Assembly (NCBI RefSeq): GCF_004770905.1
Contig: NZ_RQHT01000012.1
Coordinates: 558,001-622,000 of the forward strand
Source: Leptospira bandrabouensis
GTDB taxonomy: Bacteria > Spirochaetota > Leptospiria > Leptospirales > Leptospiraceae
Direction of reading: 5' to 3'
DNA length: 64,000 bases
The position numbers and the translations under genes are program-made. Below the pieces are notes generated by a model. It saw only the letters and a list, made by a program, of their open reading frames with translations, made no database searches and had not been told where the DNA came from. Below are positions 17,482 through 25,936 of this stretch, in pieces (the first letter of the stretch is position 1; each line of letters opens with the position of its first letter).

Positions 17482-19589
17482 TTTATTTCCTGTTTTGCAT
17501 AAAATTGTTTGATAAATGGAATTACTTCTTCGCTTGCAATGGGTTTAGATAACCAATAACCTTGAATTTTGTCACATTCATAAGACCTGAGTAGTTCTAA
17601 TTGTTCCAACTCCTCTACTCCTTCGGCTACCACCGAATAACCAAGATCATGTGCCATATTGATAATGGAGATTAATAAAAAACTCTCTTTAGATCCTTCT
17701 TCCACATTGTTAAGAAAAGATTTATCAATTTTGACAATCGATAGAGGTAATTTTTCTAAATAAGAAAGTGAGGAAAATCCTGTTCCAAAATCGTCCAATG
17801 CGACTTTGACTCCAATATCAATGAGATTGGAAAGAATGGGAACTGTCTCGGAAAGATTTTTCATTGCTAAACTTTCCGTAATTTCCACTTGTAAAGAGGT
17901 GTAAGGAATACCTCGCCGATTGTGGAGATCTACAATCCAATGGAAAATATTCTGATCAAAAAATACTTGGGGACTTAAATTAACGGCAATGGAGATGGGT
18001 AGACCTTGTTTGGTCTGTACTTCATCAATTAAATTAGCTGCTTGTTCTAACACAAATCTTGTGATAGGGACTATTAGTCCTGAATCCTCAGCAAGAGGGA
18101 TAAACTCAGCAGGAGAAACCATTCCTCTCTGCGGATGACGCCACCTAACCAAAGCCTCCCAATGCCCAATTTTATTTTCCTTTAAATCTAAGACAGGTTG
18201 GTAAAAAACAAAGATTTCATTATGAGTTAAGGCTTTCTTTAAATCGTTTTGAATTTCCAATTGGAAATGGATTTTTTCCTGCATGGCTTGGTTGAAAACA
18301 GATACAGTTCCCACTTTTTGCGATTTTGCATGAAACATAGCAATTTCTGCATTTCGTAAAAGTACATCCGCCTCTTTGCCACCAAGTCCAAAGGCCGAGA
18401 TTCCGCAAGATGCTGTTAAGTAAATTTCATATCCACCCAGTGGAATGGGATCTCCTAACCTCTCAAGAAGTCTCATGGCATAACTAATTCCCTCATCAAT
18501 GGCTAAAAGATGTGTGAGTAAAATGGAAAAATTATCGGCACCAAGTCTTGTGATAATCGCATCGTTATCAGAAAACTGTTTTAGTCGTTCTGAAAATATT
18601 ACTAAAATTTGATCTCCAGCTTCATTACCAAGTGAATGATTGATTCTTTTGAAGTTATCTATATTGATACAAAATAAGATTGGATATCCCGTGTTTTTGG
18701 CATTGTATGCAAATATTTTTTGTTCAATACGGGCAAGAAATAAAGCCCTGTTCGGAAGTCCTGTTAGATTATCATAAAATGCATCGTGTGTTAATTGTTG
18801 TTCGGCGAGTTTTCTGTCAGTAATGTCATGGTGGATTGCAATATATTGAAATATAGAACCGTCTTGTCTAGTAAAAGGAACGATCGTTGTATCTGCCCAA
18901 TAATCACCGCCGTCTTTTTTTAAATTACGGATTTCCCCGCGCCAAACCTTCCCCTTTTGAATGATTTCCCAAATTTTTGCCCAATCTTCTTTGGTTTTGT
19001 CTGCTGATTTTAGGATCCTGTGGTTTTGGCCAATGAGTTCAGAGGTGGTATATCCAGTGGCTTTTGTAAATGCTTCATTCACATAAGTGATGATCCCATT
19101 TGCATCAGTGATAGATACAATATTAGCTTGGTCTAATGCAAATTTTTGGAGTTGAATTTCTTTTAAAGATTGGTATAAAAAGATTTCTGTTGTATTTTTT
19201 TCTTTTCTGTAAACCAACTCACGTCTTTCTCTTTCTAAAACCTCAGTTAGGCGAAGTAGGTTTTTGCGATCAATAAGATCGTTAACACCCGACTTCATGT
19301 AACTTAAGTTTTTTGCAAAGTCTTCTGGATCACTGAGTAAAATAACAGGAATGTCAATTTTTTTATCGTTTAGATATTGTAGGTAAATGGGAATTTCAGA
19401 ATGAAATGGTTCTCTTGTACTACAAATGATGGCATCCCAATCTTCTTCGTGGACGGTCGTTTCCCAAGATGGGTACGACTCAACCACTCGGTATAGAGGA
19501 CTTAGGCCGTTGGCCTTCATTTCTCTGACTAAATCAAATACACTGTTAGAATCGTTTTCGAGTATTAGAACGCTGATTGGACTGCCCAT
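17478..19589 (-). CDS. Pseudo-receiver-PAS-GGDEF(degenerate)-EAL protein, likely c-di-GMP phosphodiesterase
   Basis: 703 residues with no membrane segment. Residues ~4-120 have a receiver fold, but the phospho-acceptor strand reads DAIICSTRE with no Asp. A PAS domain (about 148-262) follows. The GGDEF domain (about 268-430) keeps the Mg-binding INIDNF, but its signature is GADNF (350-354), so cyclase activity is unlikely. The EAL domain (about 445-695) looks intact: WEALVRWRHP, NLSP, LDDFGTGFSS, VKIDKSF and VAEGVE. The expected net activity is c-di-GMP hydrolysis tuned by PAS and possibly GTP binding to the dead GGDEF domain. It is co-translated with the M48 lipoprotein gene. Confidence 0.93.
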   Translation of the reverse strand: MGSPISVLILENDSNSVFDLVREMKANGLSPLYRVVESYPSWETTVHEEDWDAIICSTREPFHSEIPIYLQYLNDKKIDIPVILLSDPEDFAKNLSYMKSGVNDLIDRKNLLRLTEVLERERRELVYRKEKNTTEIFLYQSLKEIQLQKFALDQANIVSITDANGIITYVNEAFTKATGYTTSELIGQNHRILKSADKTKEDWAKIWEIIQKGKVWRGEIRNLKKDGGDYWADTTIVPFTRQDGSIFQYIAIHHDITDRKLAEQQLTHDAFYDNLTGLPNRALFLARIEQKIFAYNAKNTGYPILFCINIDNFKRINHSLGNEAGDQILVIFSERLKQFSDNDAIITRLGADNFSILLTHLLAIDEGISYAMRLLERLGDPIPLGGYEIYLTASCGISAFGLGGKEADVLLRNAEIAMFHAKSQKVGTVSVFNQAMQEKIHFQLEIQNDLKKALTHNEIFVFYQPVLDLKENKIGHWEALVRWRHPQRGMVSPAEFIPLAEDSGLIVPITRFVLEQAANLIDEVQTKQGLPISIAVNLSPQVFFDQNIFHWIVDLHNRRGIPYTSLQVEITESLAMKNLSETVPILSNLIDIGVKVALDDFGTGFSSLSYLEKLPLSIVKIDKSFLNNVEEGSKESFLLISIINMAHDLGYSVVAEGVEELEQLELLRSYECDKIQGYWLSKPIASEEVIPFIKQFYAKQEIK

Positions 19590-19695
19590 TTTGTTTGCCG
19601 AAGTTGGCTTTCTCTAAAAATATGATTCGTATTTTTCTTAAAATCTCAACCTAAAAATGATTCGAAAAATCAGGTAATTTTCGTCCGATACAGGA

Positions 19696-19875
19696 GTGCA
19701 TCCGAAAACTTTTGAAACTACATATATCAAAAAAGAATATTTAGAGTTTGAGCTGAGGAAATTACTCATAGATATGAGTGATTTGGATTATAAAGGACTG
19801 AATGATTATGACAAAGGTGGTTATGATGGTTTTAACCAAGCAATCACTTTGGTTTTAAAAAAGCTACAAACCTAG
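19696..19875 (+). CDS. Short conserved-looking protein, 59 residues
   Basis: An open frame from GTG at 19696 to TAG at 19873-19875 encodes a compact, charged, soluble peptide: FETTYIKKEYLEFELRKLL, then DMSDLDYKGLNDYDKGGYDG and a final helix QAITLVLKKLQT. The aromatic and Gly-Tyr pattern and the lack of stop codons over 180 nt look protein-like. The only in-frame start candidates are this GTG, whose AGGAG overlaps the codon, and an internal ATG at 19774. No family is recognised. It fills part of the 19590-19984 interval between the divergent EAL-protein gene and the STAS gene. Function unknown. Confidence 0.5.
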   Translation: MHPKTFETTYIKKEYLEFELRKLLIDMSDLDYKGLNDYDKGGYDGFNQAITLVLKKLQT

Positions 19876-19933
19876 GGTTTTTTCTAGTCAAACAGGGTTT
19901 TCATGTCTATGCAACAAGTTTCCACAAAAATTC

Positions 19934-19964
19934 TTTACAAATTTGGCAAGTAAACAGATAGTAT
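19934..19964 (+). promoter_or_regulatory. Possible promoter for the STAS gene
   Basis: TTTACA at 19934-19939 and TAGTAT at 19959-19964 are separated by 19 nt, a loose sigma-70-like pair ending about 20 nt before the STAS ATG. Transcription starting near 19970 would exclude the upstream in-frame TTG at 19943. Suggestive only. Confidence 0.3.
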
Positions 19965-19984
19965 ACGTGCCAGTAGGAAGTTCA

Positions 19985-20308
19985 ATGAATTTCACAACAA
20001 AACAAGTTAAAAATCATACAGTTGTTACTCTAGAGGGTTCCCTCGATATTTACTCTGCACCAGCACTTAAAAAAGAACTCCATAAAATCATAGATGACGG
20101 GGCAGAATCTGTAGCAATTGATATGGTAAATATCAAACTACTGGATTCTTCAGGAATTGCTTTGCTTGCCAATCTCCAAAAGAAACTTAAGTCAGAAGAA
20201 GGTCAGTTTTTTCTCCTCAACGTCAGCCAAGATGTAATGGTCATTTTGAAGTTGTCTAGTTTGGACAAATTCTTCACTATCTTAGGTGGAGAATCAGAGC
20301 TTCCTTAA
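19985..20308 (+). CDS. STAS-domain anti-sigma factor antagonist
   Basis: 107-residue single-domain STAS protein of the SpoIIAA/RsbV type. The phosphorylatable site LDSSGIALL (Ser55/Ser56) sits at the expected place, after AIDMVNIKL. Such proteins bind an anti-sigma kinase when dephosphorylated and release sigma or another target. The start is the ATG with AGGAAG 4 nt upstream (19975-19980); an in-frame TTG at 19943 would add 14 residues. It converges on the TPR/SpoIIE operon, whose phosphatase is the natural candidate to dephosphorylate it. No serine kinase of the SpoIIAB/RsbW type is encoded in the window. Confidence 0.92.
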   Translation: MNFTTKQVKNHTVVTLEGSLDIYSAPALKKELHKIIDDGAESVAIDMVNIKLLDSSGIALLANLQKKLKSEEGQFFLLNVSQDVMVILKLSSLDKFFTILGGESELP

Positions 20309-20330
20309 TTTCCAGAATTTTTAATTTTTC

Positions 20331-21875
20331 TTAGAGCCGAAAGGACTTCACTTCCCCACGAATGATGGGGGATTCTGTGGATTTGGGGTGAGTCCAGTCA
20401 CCAGAACCATTTTGAATCCAACGAGAGGATTCGGCTCTTGTCCCAGACTCTGTGACAATCTTCACAACTCCCCTATCATTAGATACTTGGACTGAAACCA
20501 CCAAATCGTAGGGAAGGTTTAGTCCGAAGGTACCTAACTGTAAAATTGCAAGGTTTCCTTCAATCCTTACTTCCTCACAAACCACTTCTCTTCCATCACG
20601 TAACTTTACTTTCAATTTGAGTGGCTGTTGTGGTGTTTGTTTTTTAGTTATTTGTGTTGGTTCGATAGATTTTACCCTTAAGGTTTCAGTCTCAGGAACC
20701 AGAGGTATCTTTTCTTCTGAAACCACAGCTGCTAATTTTGTAGTTTCTCCCTTAGAAACTTCTAAAGATTCACGAATGTTTTCTTTGATTTGGTTGAGTT
20801 CTTTTGTTTCCTCAGCCGATAGATTGGAGGGAGTTTCTGATTTAAGCACCTTTTCAATGATGACGGGTTTTAAGACTAAACTTTTCCCCTCTTCAATGTT
20901 TTCTGCAGCTTTTGAATCACCAAGTTTGGAAGCTTCTTCTTTAGAAAATGCTACGAGAGATTTGTTTTCTTGATAAAAATTTCCAATCAGGAGTAAGCGG
21001 CGGTTGGCCCGAATTGCCACTTCTTTGTTTTCTTTCTGTTTAACAAGTTGGATGTATTCTTTTACTGCGTTCGAAGTTTTACCCAATTCTTCCATGGATC
21101 TTGCTTTGATATAAGATTGGTCATTGGTTAGAACGGGAAGAGATTCTAAGGTTTTTAAGGTTTCTTCGTAATCCCCACTTTGGAATAAAGAATATGCCAA
21201 TTCATCAGGGGACTTTTTTTTGTTTTTAAGTTCTTCTTTTTTTTTCTCACCTTCTTCTAAAAAGCTGATAAGCAGGCTTGCATTTTCTGCATAGTGAGTT
21301 CCAGGAAATAAATCAATAGCTTTCGAAAGTTTAAGAAAGGCTTTTTCTCTTTCCCCCATCATCACCAAACAATAACCATGATGGAGCAGTGTGAACGCCA
21401 TTTCATCTGATAAAGAAGAGGTAATGGAATCTTCCAACTCCTGGTATTTTTTGGATGCGATTGGATACTTTCTTGTCCTTTCCATATAAAAAGCAAATTG
21501 CAATCGAATGATTGTTTTTTGTTGTTCTTCTAACTCTAACGCAGGTTTAAAATTTAAAAAACGTACAGAATTAATGACATAGAGGCCAAAACGGTCCCGC
21601 AAACTCATTTTTAAGTCTAAACCTTCTGTTTCTGAGTTCATAATCCCAGATTCCAGAATGTTGACTTTTACCTCGGACATATAGTCGTCCTTGGAAAGGA
21701 ACATTTGTTTCAATCTTTCTCTTAAAGTTTGAGAAGATAGTTCGTAATTCATCAATTGGTCCCGAAGGATTCCAAATCGTAGTTCCTGTAACTTTACACT
21801 CACGATGGACTCTGAAGCCAAAGCGAAAAAGAAAAATAGAATAAAAAAAAGTGAGAAAAAGAAAAACTTTTTCAT
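20331..21875 (-). CDS. Exported TPR-containing protein of unknown function
   Basis: 514 residues starting MKKFFFFSLFFILFFFFALAS, a very hydrophobic signal peptide or anchor. The central part (about 110-310) has TPR-like helices, for example ALLHHGYCLVMMGEREKAFLKLSKAIDLFP and YSLFQSGDYEETLKTLESLP. A charged low-complexity linker (about 310-420) leads to a C-terminal beta-rich segment, KLKVKLRDGREVVCEEVRIEGN. A similar short motif appears in the exported protein encoded at 23453. It overlaps the SpoIIE phosphatase stop by 4 nt, so the two are co-translated and may act together at the envelope. No enzymatic motif is seen. Confidence 0.82.
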   Translation of the reverse strand: MKKFFFFSLFFILFFFFALASESIVSVKLQELRFGILRDQLMNYELSSQTLRERLKQMFLSKDDYMSEVKVNILESGIMNSETEGLDLKMSLRDRFGLYVINSVRFLNFKPALELEEQQKTIIRLQFAFYMERTRKYPIASKKYQELEDSITSSLSDEMAFTLLHHGYCLVMMGEREKAFLKLSKAIDLFPGTHYAENASLLISFLEEGEKKKEELKNKKKSPDELAYSLFQSGDYEETLKTLESLPVLTNDQSYIKARSMEELGKTSNAVKEYIQLVKQKENKEVAIRANRRLLLIGNFYQENKSLVAFSKEEASKLGDSKAAENIEEGKSLVLKPVIIEKVLKSETPSNLSAEETKELNQIKENIRESLEVSKGETTKLAAVVSEEKIPLVPETETLRVKSIEPTQITKKQTPQQPLKLKVKLRDGREVVCEEVRIEGNLAILQLGTFGLNLPYDLVVSVQVSNDRGVVKIVTESGTRAESSRWIQNGSGDWTHPKSTESPIIRGEVKSFRL

Positions 21876-23389
21876 TCCGGTACATCAAGGACAATCATTG
21901 TTACATCATCCTTATATTCCTCATGTTTTTCTTCGAGTAAAGCCATCGCCTTTTCAACAATTTCCGCATTAGATAAATGTACATTGTTTAGAACTACTTC
22001 GGTAAACCTTTCTAATCCAAAAAGACCACCTTCTTTGATGGGAGTTTCTACGACACCATCTGTATATAATACTATTTTATCCCCTGGCAGAACAGGAAAA
22101 GATTCCAAAGAATATTGGATATCATCTCCCATGCCCAAAGGTGGACCAGAACTATCTACATAGGTGATTTCTTTTGTGGAAGGACGCACAATAAAAGGTG
22201 CGTTGTGTCCGGCATTGACAAATTTAACAACACCAGGCTCTTCAAAAACAACAAAAACTCCCGTAGCAAAAAAGGATGCTTGGAGACGATTGGCAATCAC
22301 TTCTCCCAGTTGATTGATTGCCTGGATGGCAGATTGATTTTCTTTCATAATGGATTGAAGTGACATTGCCATAACAACTGTTACGAGAGCTGCAGATACT
22401 CCGTGACCGGATGCATCTGCCAAAAAAAATCCATAATAATCTTTATCAGGAAATTGGAAGTATTGGTATAAGTCGCCGGATACTTCTCTCATTGGTCTAT
22501 ATAATTTTCCAATATTAAACTTTTTATATTTTTTAACGGAAGGCAAAAACAACTCTTGTACTTCTTTTCCAATTTGAAGTTCTTGGTTGATTTCTTCGTT
22601 TAGTCGTGTAATAGTTGTTACCTTGTTCTGGATCTCATCCGCCATTAAATTAAATGACTTTCCTAAACTATCTAATTCATCATTACTTTTAAAATCCCAA
22701 TCCACTCTAGATTTTAAATTTCCTAAAGCCATGTCTTTGGAGGCAACTTCTAAAGATCCAACCCGTTTGAAGATGGCTCGGTAAACAAGAATCGCAAAAA
22801 TGATATGAAACACAACTCCCCAAAGGACTGCATATCCAACTTGGATATAAAGTTGTTTCAACCTGTCCTGGATAGATGAGATATTAAAGTGAGTGTATAA
22901 AAATACTTCTTCGTTATTGGAAAGACGTATCGGTAATAAAAAATCGACTGTAAAATCGGATTCGTTTAAATCCAAACTATATCTAGCTTTGAATAAATTG
23001 CCTTCCTTATCTGAGGATACTTCTTTCGTTTTTTTTAAAACCGATTCTGTGATGACTTTTACATTGGGACCCGATTCAGGTTCGGATAACACAGTTTTGC
23101 CATTGGTATCAAATATTGTGAATGCATTGATCTCATATAATTTGAGAGTTTTACGAAATACTTCAAAGTTTTCATCCCGTTCTTTTGACAATCCAATCGT
23201 TTGGATATCAGCTAAAATGGTATTCGCAAGGTTTTCTGACTGGAATTGAAAGTTCTTGAGAAGCAGATCGGATTGGTTTTCAAAAATCATCACCGTAAAA
23301 AAGATGATATTAAGTAAGGCAAGAAGGGAATAAAAGAGTCCAATCTTAAAGCGTAAGGAATTCGTCGTTTTGATTTTGCTTTTGTTCAC
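21872..23389 (-). CDS. Membrane HAMP-SpoIIE serine phosphatase
   Basis: 505 residues with a GTG start. A first membrane helix (about 15-36), a ~140-residue periplasmic sensor, a second helix (about 180-205) and a HAMP linker (about 205-260, with ELDSLGKSFNLMADEI) precede a PP2C-type SpoIIE domain (about 290-505). Metal-binding segments are visible: REVSGDLYQYF, FLADASGHGVSAAL, NAGHNAPF, VLYTDGVVET and DDVTMIVL. It probably dephosphorylates a STAS-type anti-sigma antagonist in response to an envelope signal; the STAS gene at 19985 is the nearest candidate. It is divergent from the gene at 23453 across 63 nt holding a perfect palindrome. Confidence 0.93.
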   Translation of the reverse strand: MNKSKIKTTNSLRFKIGLFYSLLALLNIIFFTVMIFENQSDLLLKNFQFQSENLANTILADIQTIGLSKERDENFEVFRKTLKLYEINAFTIFDTNGKTVLSEPESGPNVKVITESVLKKTKEVSSDKEGNLFKARYSLDLNESDFTVDFLLPIRLSNNEEVFLYTHFNISSIQDRLKQLYIQVGYAVLWGVVFHIIFAILVYRAIFKRVGSLEVASKDMALGNLKSRVDWDFKSNDELDSLGKSFNLMADEIQNKVTTITRLNEEINQELQIGKEVQELFLPSVKKYKKFNIGKLYRPMREVSGDLYQYFQFPDKDYYGFFLADASGHGVSAALVTVVMAMSLQSIMKENQSAIQAINQLGEVIANRLQASFFATGVFVVFEEPGVVKFVNAGHNAPFIVRPSTKEITYVDSSGPPLGMGDDIQYSLESFPVLPGDKIVLYTDGVVETPIKEGGLFGLERFTEVVLNNVHLSNAEIVEKAMALLEEKHEEYKDDVTMIVLDVPE

Positions 23390-23418
23390 GGCAATTACTT
23401 GTATTGTCGATAATTAAG

Positions 23419-23436
23419 TGATAGAAATCTATCACA
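23419..23436. promoter_or_regulatory. Perfect 8-2-8 inverted repeat in a divergent intergenic region, operator candidate
   Basis: GTGATAGA-AA-TCTATCAC is an exact palindrome with 8-bp arms and a 2-nt centre. It lies in the 63-nt gap between the SpoIIE phosphatase gene (start 23389, reverse) and the exported protein gene (start 23453, forward). Its length and symmetry suit a dimeric helix-turn-helix repressor controlling both directions. No cognate regulator is identifiable here. Confidence 0.5.
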
Positions 23437-23452
23437 AAATTGAGATTTTCCA

Positions 23453-24517
23453 TTGGTTTTAGGCAGCTACATATCCTTACTTTCCCGTTTTTGGGCCACC
23501 CTTTTTACCTGTTTCATGGTCTTTGGTGTAAGCTCCCTTTCCGCAGATAAGATCCGTCTGAAATCAGGAGAAGTACTGAATGGAAAGGTGGTAAATGTAA
23601 CGGCAACTCATGTGGAATGGCAAGACCAAGGCAAACGTTATAAATTCTTAAATACTGATGTTTTGGGAATTGATGTGGGTTATGACGGTCTTCCCGCTTG
23701 TGCCGATTACAAAACCTTCGGTGTAGAAGATTGTGATTTAATTCTCACCAAACTGACAAAAACATCTGCTAGTTTCTCTAAAAAAAGTAGCCCATTGGAA
23801 CTAGAAACCATTCCACTCAAAAAAATTTCGACTCTAAAGGTAACTTCTGATTCAGGCCTTCCTATGGAGCGTTACATTGAAACTGGTGTACGAGGAAAAT
23901 GGATTTTTGGAGACAAGGAAACTACTGGTATTTTTAAAACCTTAGAACGCGGAAAAATTACCATTGAGACAGAAACTAAAACCTTAGTTTCTTTTGATCT
24001 TTTGGATTTTAACTCTTTTGAGATCCAAAATAAATCAGTGATTGTTAAAGTCATTAAAGAAGAAACACCAAAAGTCATTCCTGGTTATGCTCCCATCACT
24101 GAAAAACGATATGGTAAAGCTGCCTTCGTTTTTGGAGGAGCTTTGTTATCTGGACTTGGAATGTTATATGAATACAATGCCTCGGTAAATGCGATTAATA
24201 AAGATATAGAGTATATTCCATCCGGTGATGGAAGGGTATTTATTTTTGCCAATACACTAAGCACAAATAATTATGAATTTCATAGACAAAGATTTACTAT
24301 TTATTCTGCAGTATTCGCAGCCATTATTTCTTATAGTTTGATTGATAGTTTTTATTTAGGAAATCTAGAAACTAAAAAAGAGAACGCAAACGGAGTGTAT
24401 TTAAAACCCATTTTAGATATGAGACCGAGTAGCTCTCGGTTAGGCGCTATGAGCCAATCTTTTCAAAAACCAAACGAAAGTTTGTATTATGGTTTTAGTT
24501 TTGAGTCTCGATTTTAA
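23453..24517 (+). CDS. Exported protein of unknown function with repeated beta motif
   Basis: 354 residues from a TTG start. The N terminus (VLGSYISLLSRFWATLF then FMVFGVSSLSAD) is a signal peptide. The mature part begins KIRLKSGEVLNGKVVNV, a short beta-barrel-like motif seen in many exported proteins. A second, weaker copy is RGKWIFGDKETTGIFKTLERGKITIETE (~res 140-175). A hydrophobic hairpin (AAFVFGGALLSGLGMLY and FTIYSAVFAAIISYSLID) near the C terminus suggests membrane association. Function unknown. It is divergent from the SpoIIE phosphatase with the palindrome between them, and convergent with the PrsW-like gene (10 nt apart). An internal ATG would remove part of the signal. Confidence 0.8.
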   Translation: MVLGSYISLLSRFWATLFTCFMVFGVSSLSADKIRLKSGEVLNGKVVNVTATHVEWQDQGKRYKFLNTDVLGIDVGYDGLPACADYKTFGVEDCDLILTKLTKTSASFSKKSSPLELETIPLKKISTLKVTSDSGLPMERYIETGVRGKWIFGDKETTGIFKTLERGKITIETETKTLVSFDLLDFNSFEIQNKSVIVKVIKEETPKVIPGYAPITEKRYGKAAFVFGGALLSGLGMLYEYNASVNAINKDIEYIPSGDGRVFIFANTLSTNNYEFHRQRFTIYSAVFAAIISYSLIDSFYLGNLETKKENANGVYLKPILDMRPSSSRLGAMSQSFQKPNESLYYGFSFESRF

Positions 24518-24527
24518 GTTATTTGGA

Positions 24528-25874
24528 TCAAACAATAGATTTTCTTAAAAATAAATTTTTAAAGTTTTGTTTGAATCTTAAAAAATGCCATTTTACTAAA
24601 AAAGAATAAGGGATTTTGTCTAATTGACACATTGCTCCACAATTTCCTTCTTCATTTTCCTTACACCAAAGTATCGTTCCGGAAAGCCCAACAAAACATT
24701 GTAAACCAATCCAAAGATCAAATTTGACTTTAGTATTGTCTGGAAAGATTTGTGAGGTTGGTACATAAAACAGATTTGCTTGGATATGAAAGATAGCAGA
24801 GTTTTCTTCCACATTTGAAGTATGTAAATCAACGGAACTAAAGAGTGGGACCTCAAGCATTCGATCTCTAAAAAAGTAGGGATTGATAATTCCAACAAAG
24901 AAAAACATCAAAGATAAGATAATAGGATATAATACAAATAATGCAAAATAATCCTGAAGGGCTAAATCTGGAAACTTATGAGAAATCCAATCGGGCGAAT
25001 GCATCAGAAGGAAAACAGAAAGAATTCCTGGAATTAAAAAGAAAATAGTAAGGATTGAATGTCTTAAACTAGGATATTTTAAAAGTTTGATGCCGGTAGT
25101 AGATATATGTTTTTGAATATTTTGGATCCAACCTTCGTGTCGGTTATGACGGCTTAATATTTCATATTCTTCCATACTCATATTCATAATTTTAAGAATA
25201 TGACCAGGAACAAGTATCCTCGATTTTGCAATGGTTAATTCCAATAAAAAGAAAAGAGAAAGTATACAAATGGGAAGAATGATGAGTAAATTGATTTCTT
25301 GAAATAAGGAAAGGTTATATAACCCGTGAACGCCAACACAAACAAAAAAACCAAAACCCAATTTCCCCCATTTGAAAATTGGATTTTTGTGAAATAAAAA
25401 CATCATTAGATAGGCTCCAATGATTCCCCCATTCATCATATGAATGGGCAAAGCAGTGATGGAACGTAGGACTTGAGACCAAAGCCCTGTATTGATATAG
25501 TATAAAATATTTTCTACTAATCCAAAACTTCCACCTAACACCAATCCATAGAATATCCCATCTGTTACCGTAAATTCATCCTGGTTTTTTCTAAAAAAAA
25601 GATAAATTCCTATGAGTTTTGCAAACTCTTCGATGAAGGCAGAATGAATGAATGCATTCCAAAATGGGTTTGTATTTGGAATCCAAACCAACAGAAAAGC
25701 TTGTAAACCTATCGCAATTCCTGCGCTAAAAATAGAAAATGCGAGTGCTGTATATTGTAAAAAAGATTCTGTAAAACGGTAAAAATGGAACCTGTAAAAG
25801 GAATAATAAAATCCTAACGTAAGAAAGTTAATGAGTAAAATGACCAGACTGGGAATAGAAATTTGTGTGATCAT
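24528..25874 (-). CDS. PrsW-family intramembrane protease with PilZ-like C-terminal domain
   Basis: 448 residues. The first ~220 form about seven helices with the PrsW/CPBP-type glutamic protease motifs: AFIEEFAKL (Glu82-Glu83), GSFGLVENILYY (Glu121-Asn122), PIHMMNGG (His145) and GVHGLYN near residue 185. Two further helices follow (about 275-330). The cytoplasmic tail (about 335-440) has a PilZ-like pattern: a hydrophobic strand IFHIQANLFYV, a turn, KVKFDLWI, then LSGTILWCKE and GAMCQLDKIPYSF. PilZ domains bind c-di-GMP, but the canonical RxxxR and D/NxSxxG are not obvious here. It may cleave an anti-sigma or other membrane protein. Transcribed after VWA/MoxR, with 62 nt between. Confidence 0.78.
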   Translation of the reverse strand: MITQISIPSLVILLINFLTLGFYYSFYRFHFYRFTESFLQYTALAFSIFSAGIAIGLQAFLLVWIPNTNPFWNAFIHSAFIEEFAKLIGIYLFFRKNQDEFTVTDGIFYGLVLGGSFGLVENILYYINTGLWSQVLRSITALPIHMMNGGIIGAYLMMFLFHKNPIFKWGKLGFGFFVCVGVHGLYNLSLFQEINLLIILPICILSLFFLLELTIAKSRILVPGHILKIMNMSMEEYEILSRHNRHEGWIQNIQKHISTTGIKLLKYPSLRHSILTIFFLIPGILSVFLLMHSPDWISHKFPDLALQDYFALFVLYPIILSLMFFFVGIINPYFFRDRMLEVPLFSSVDLHTSNVEENSAIFHIQANLFYVPTSQIFPDNTKVKFDLWIGLQCFVGLSGTILWCKENEEGNCGAMCQLDKIPYSFLVKWHFLRFKQNFKNLFLRKSIV

Positions 25875-25936
25875 TTTGTATGATTAACGGCAGATGGACT
25901 TCCAAAATCAATGAGAAATGCTTGGGAAATTTTTAG

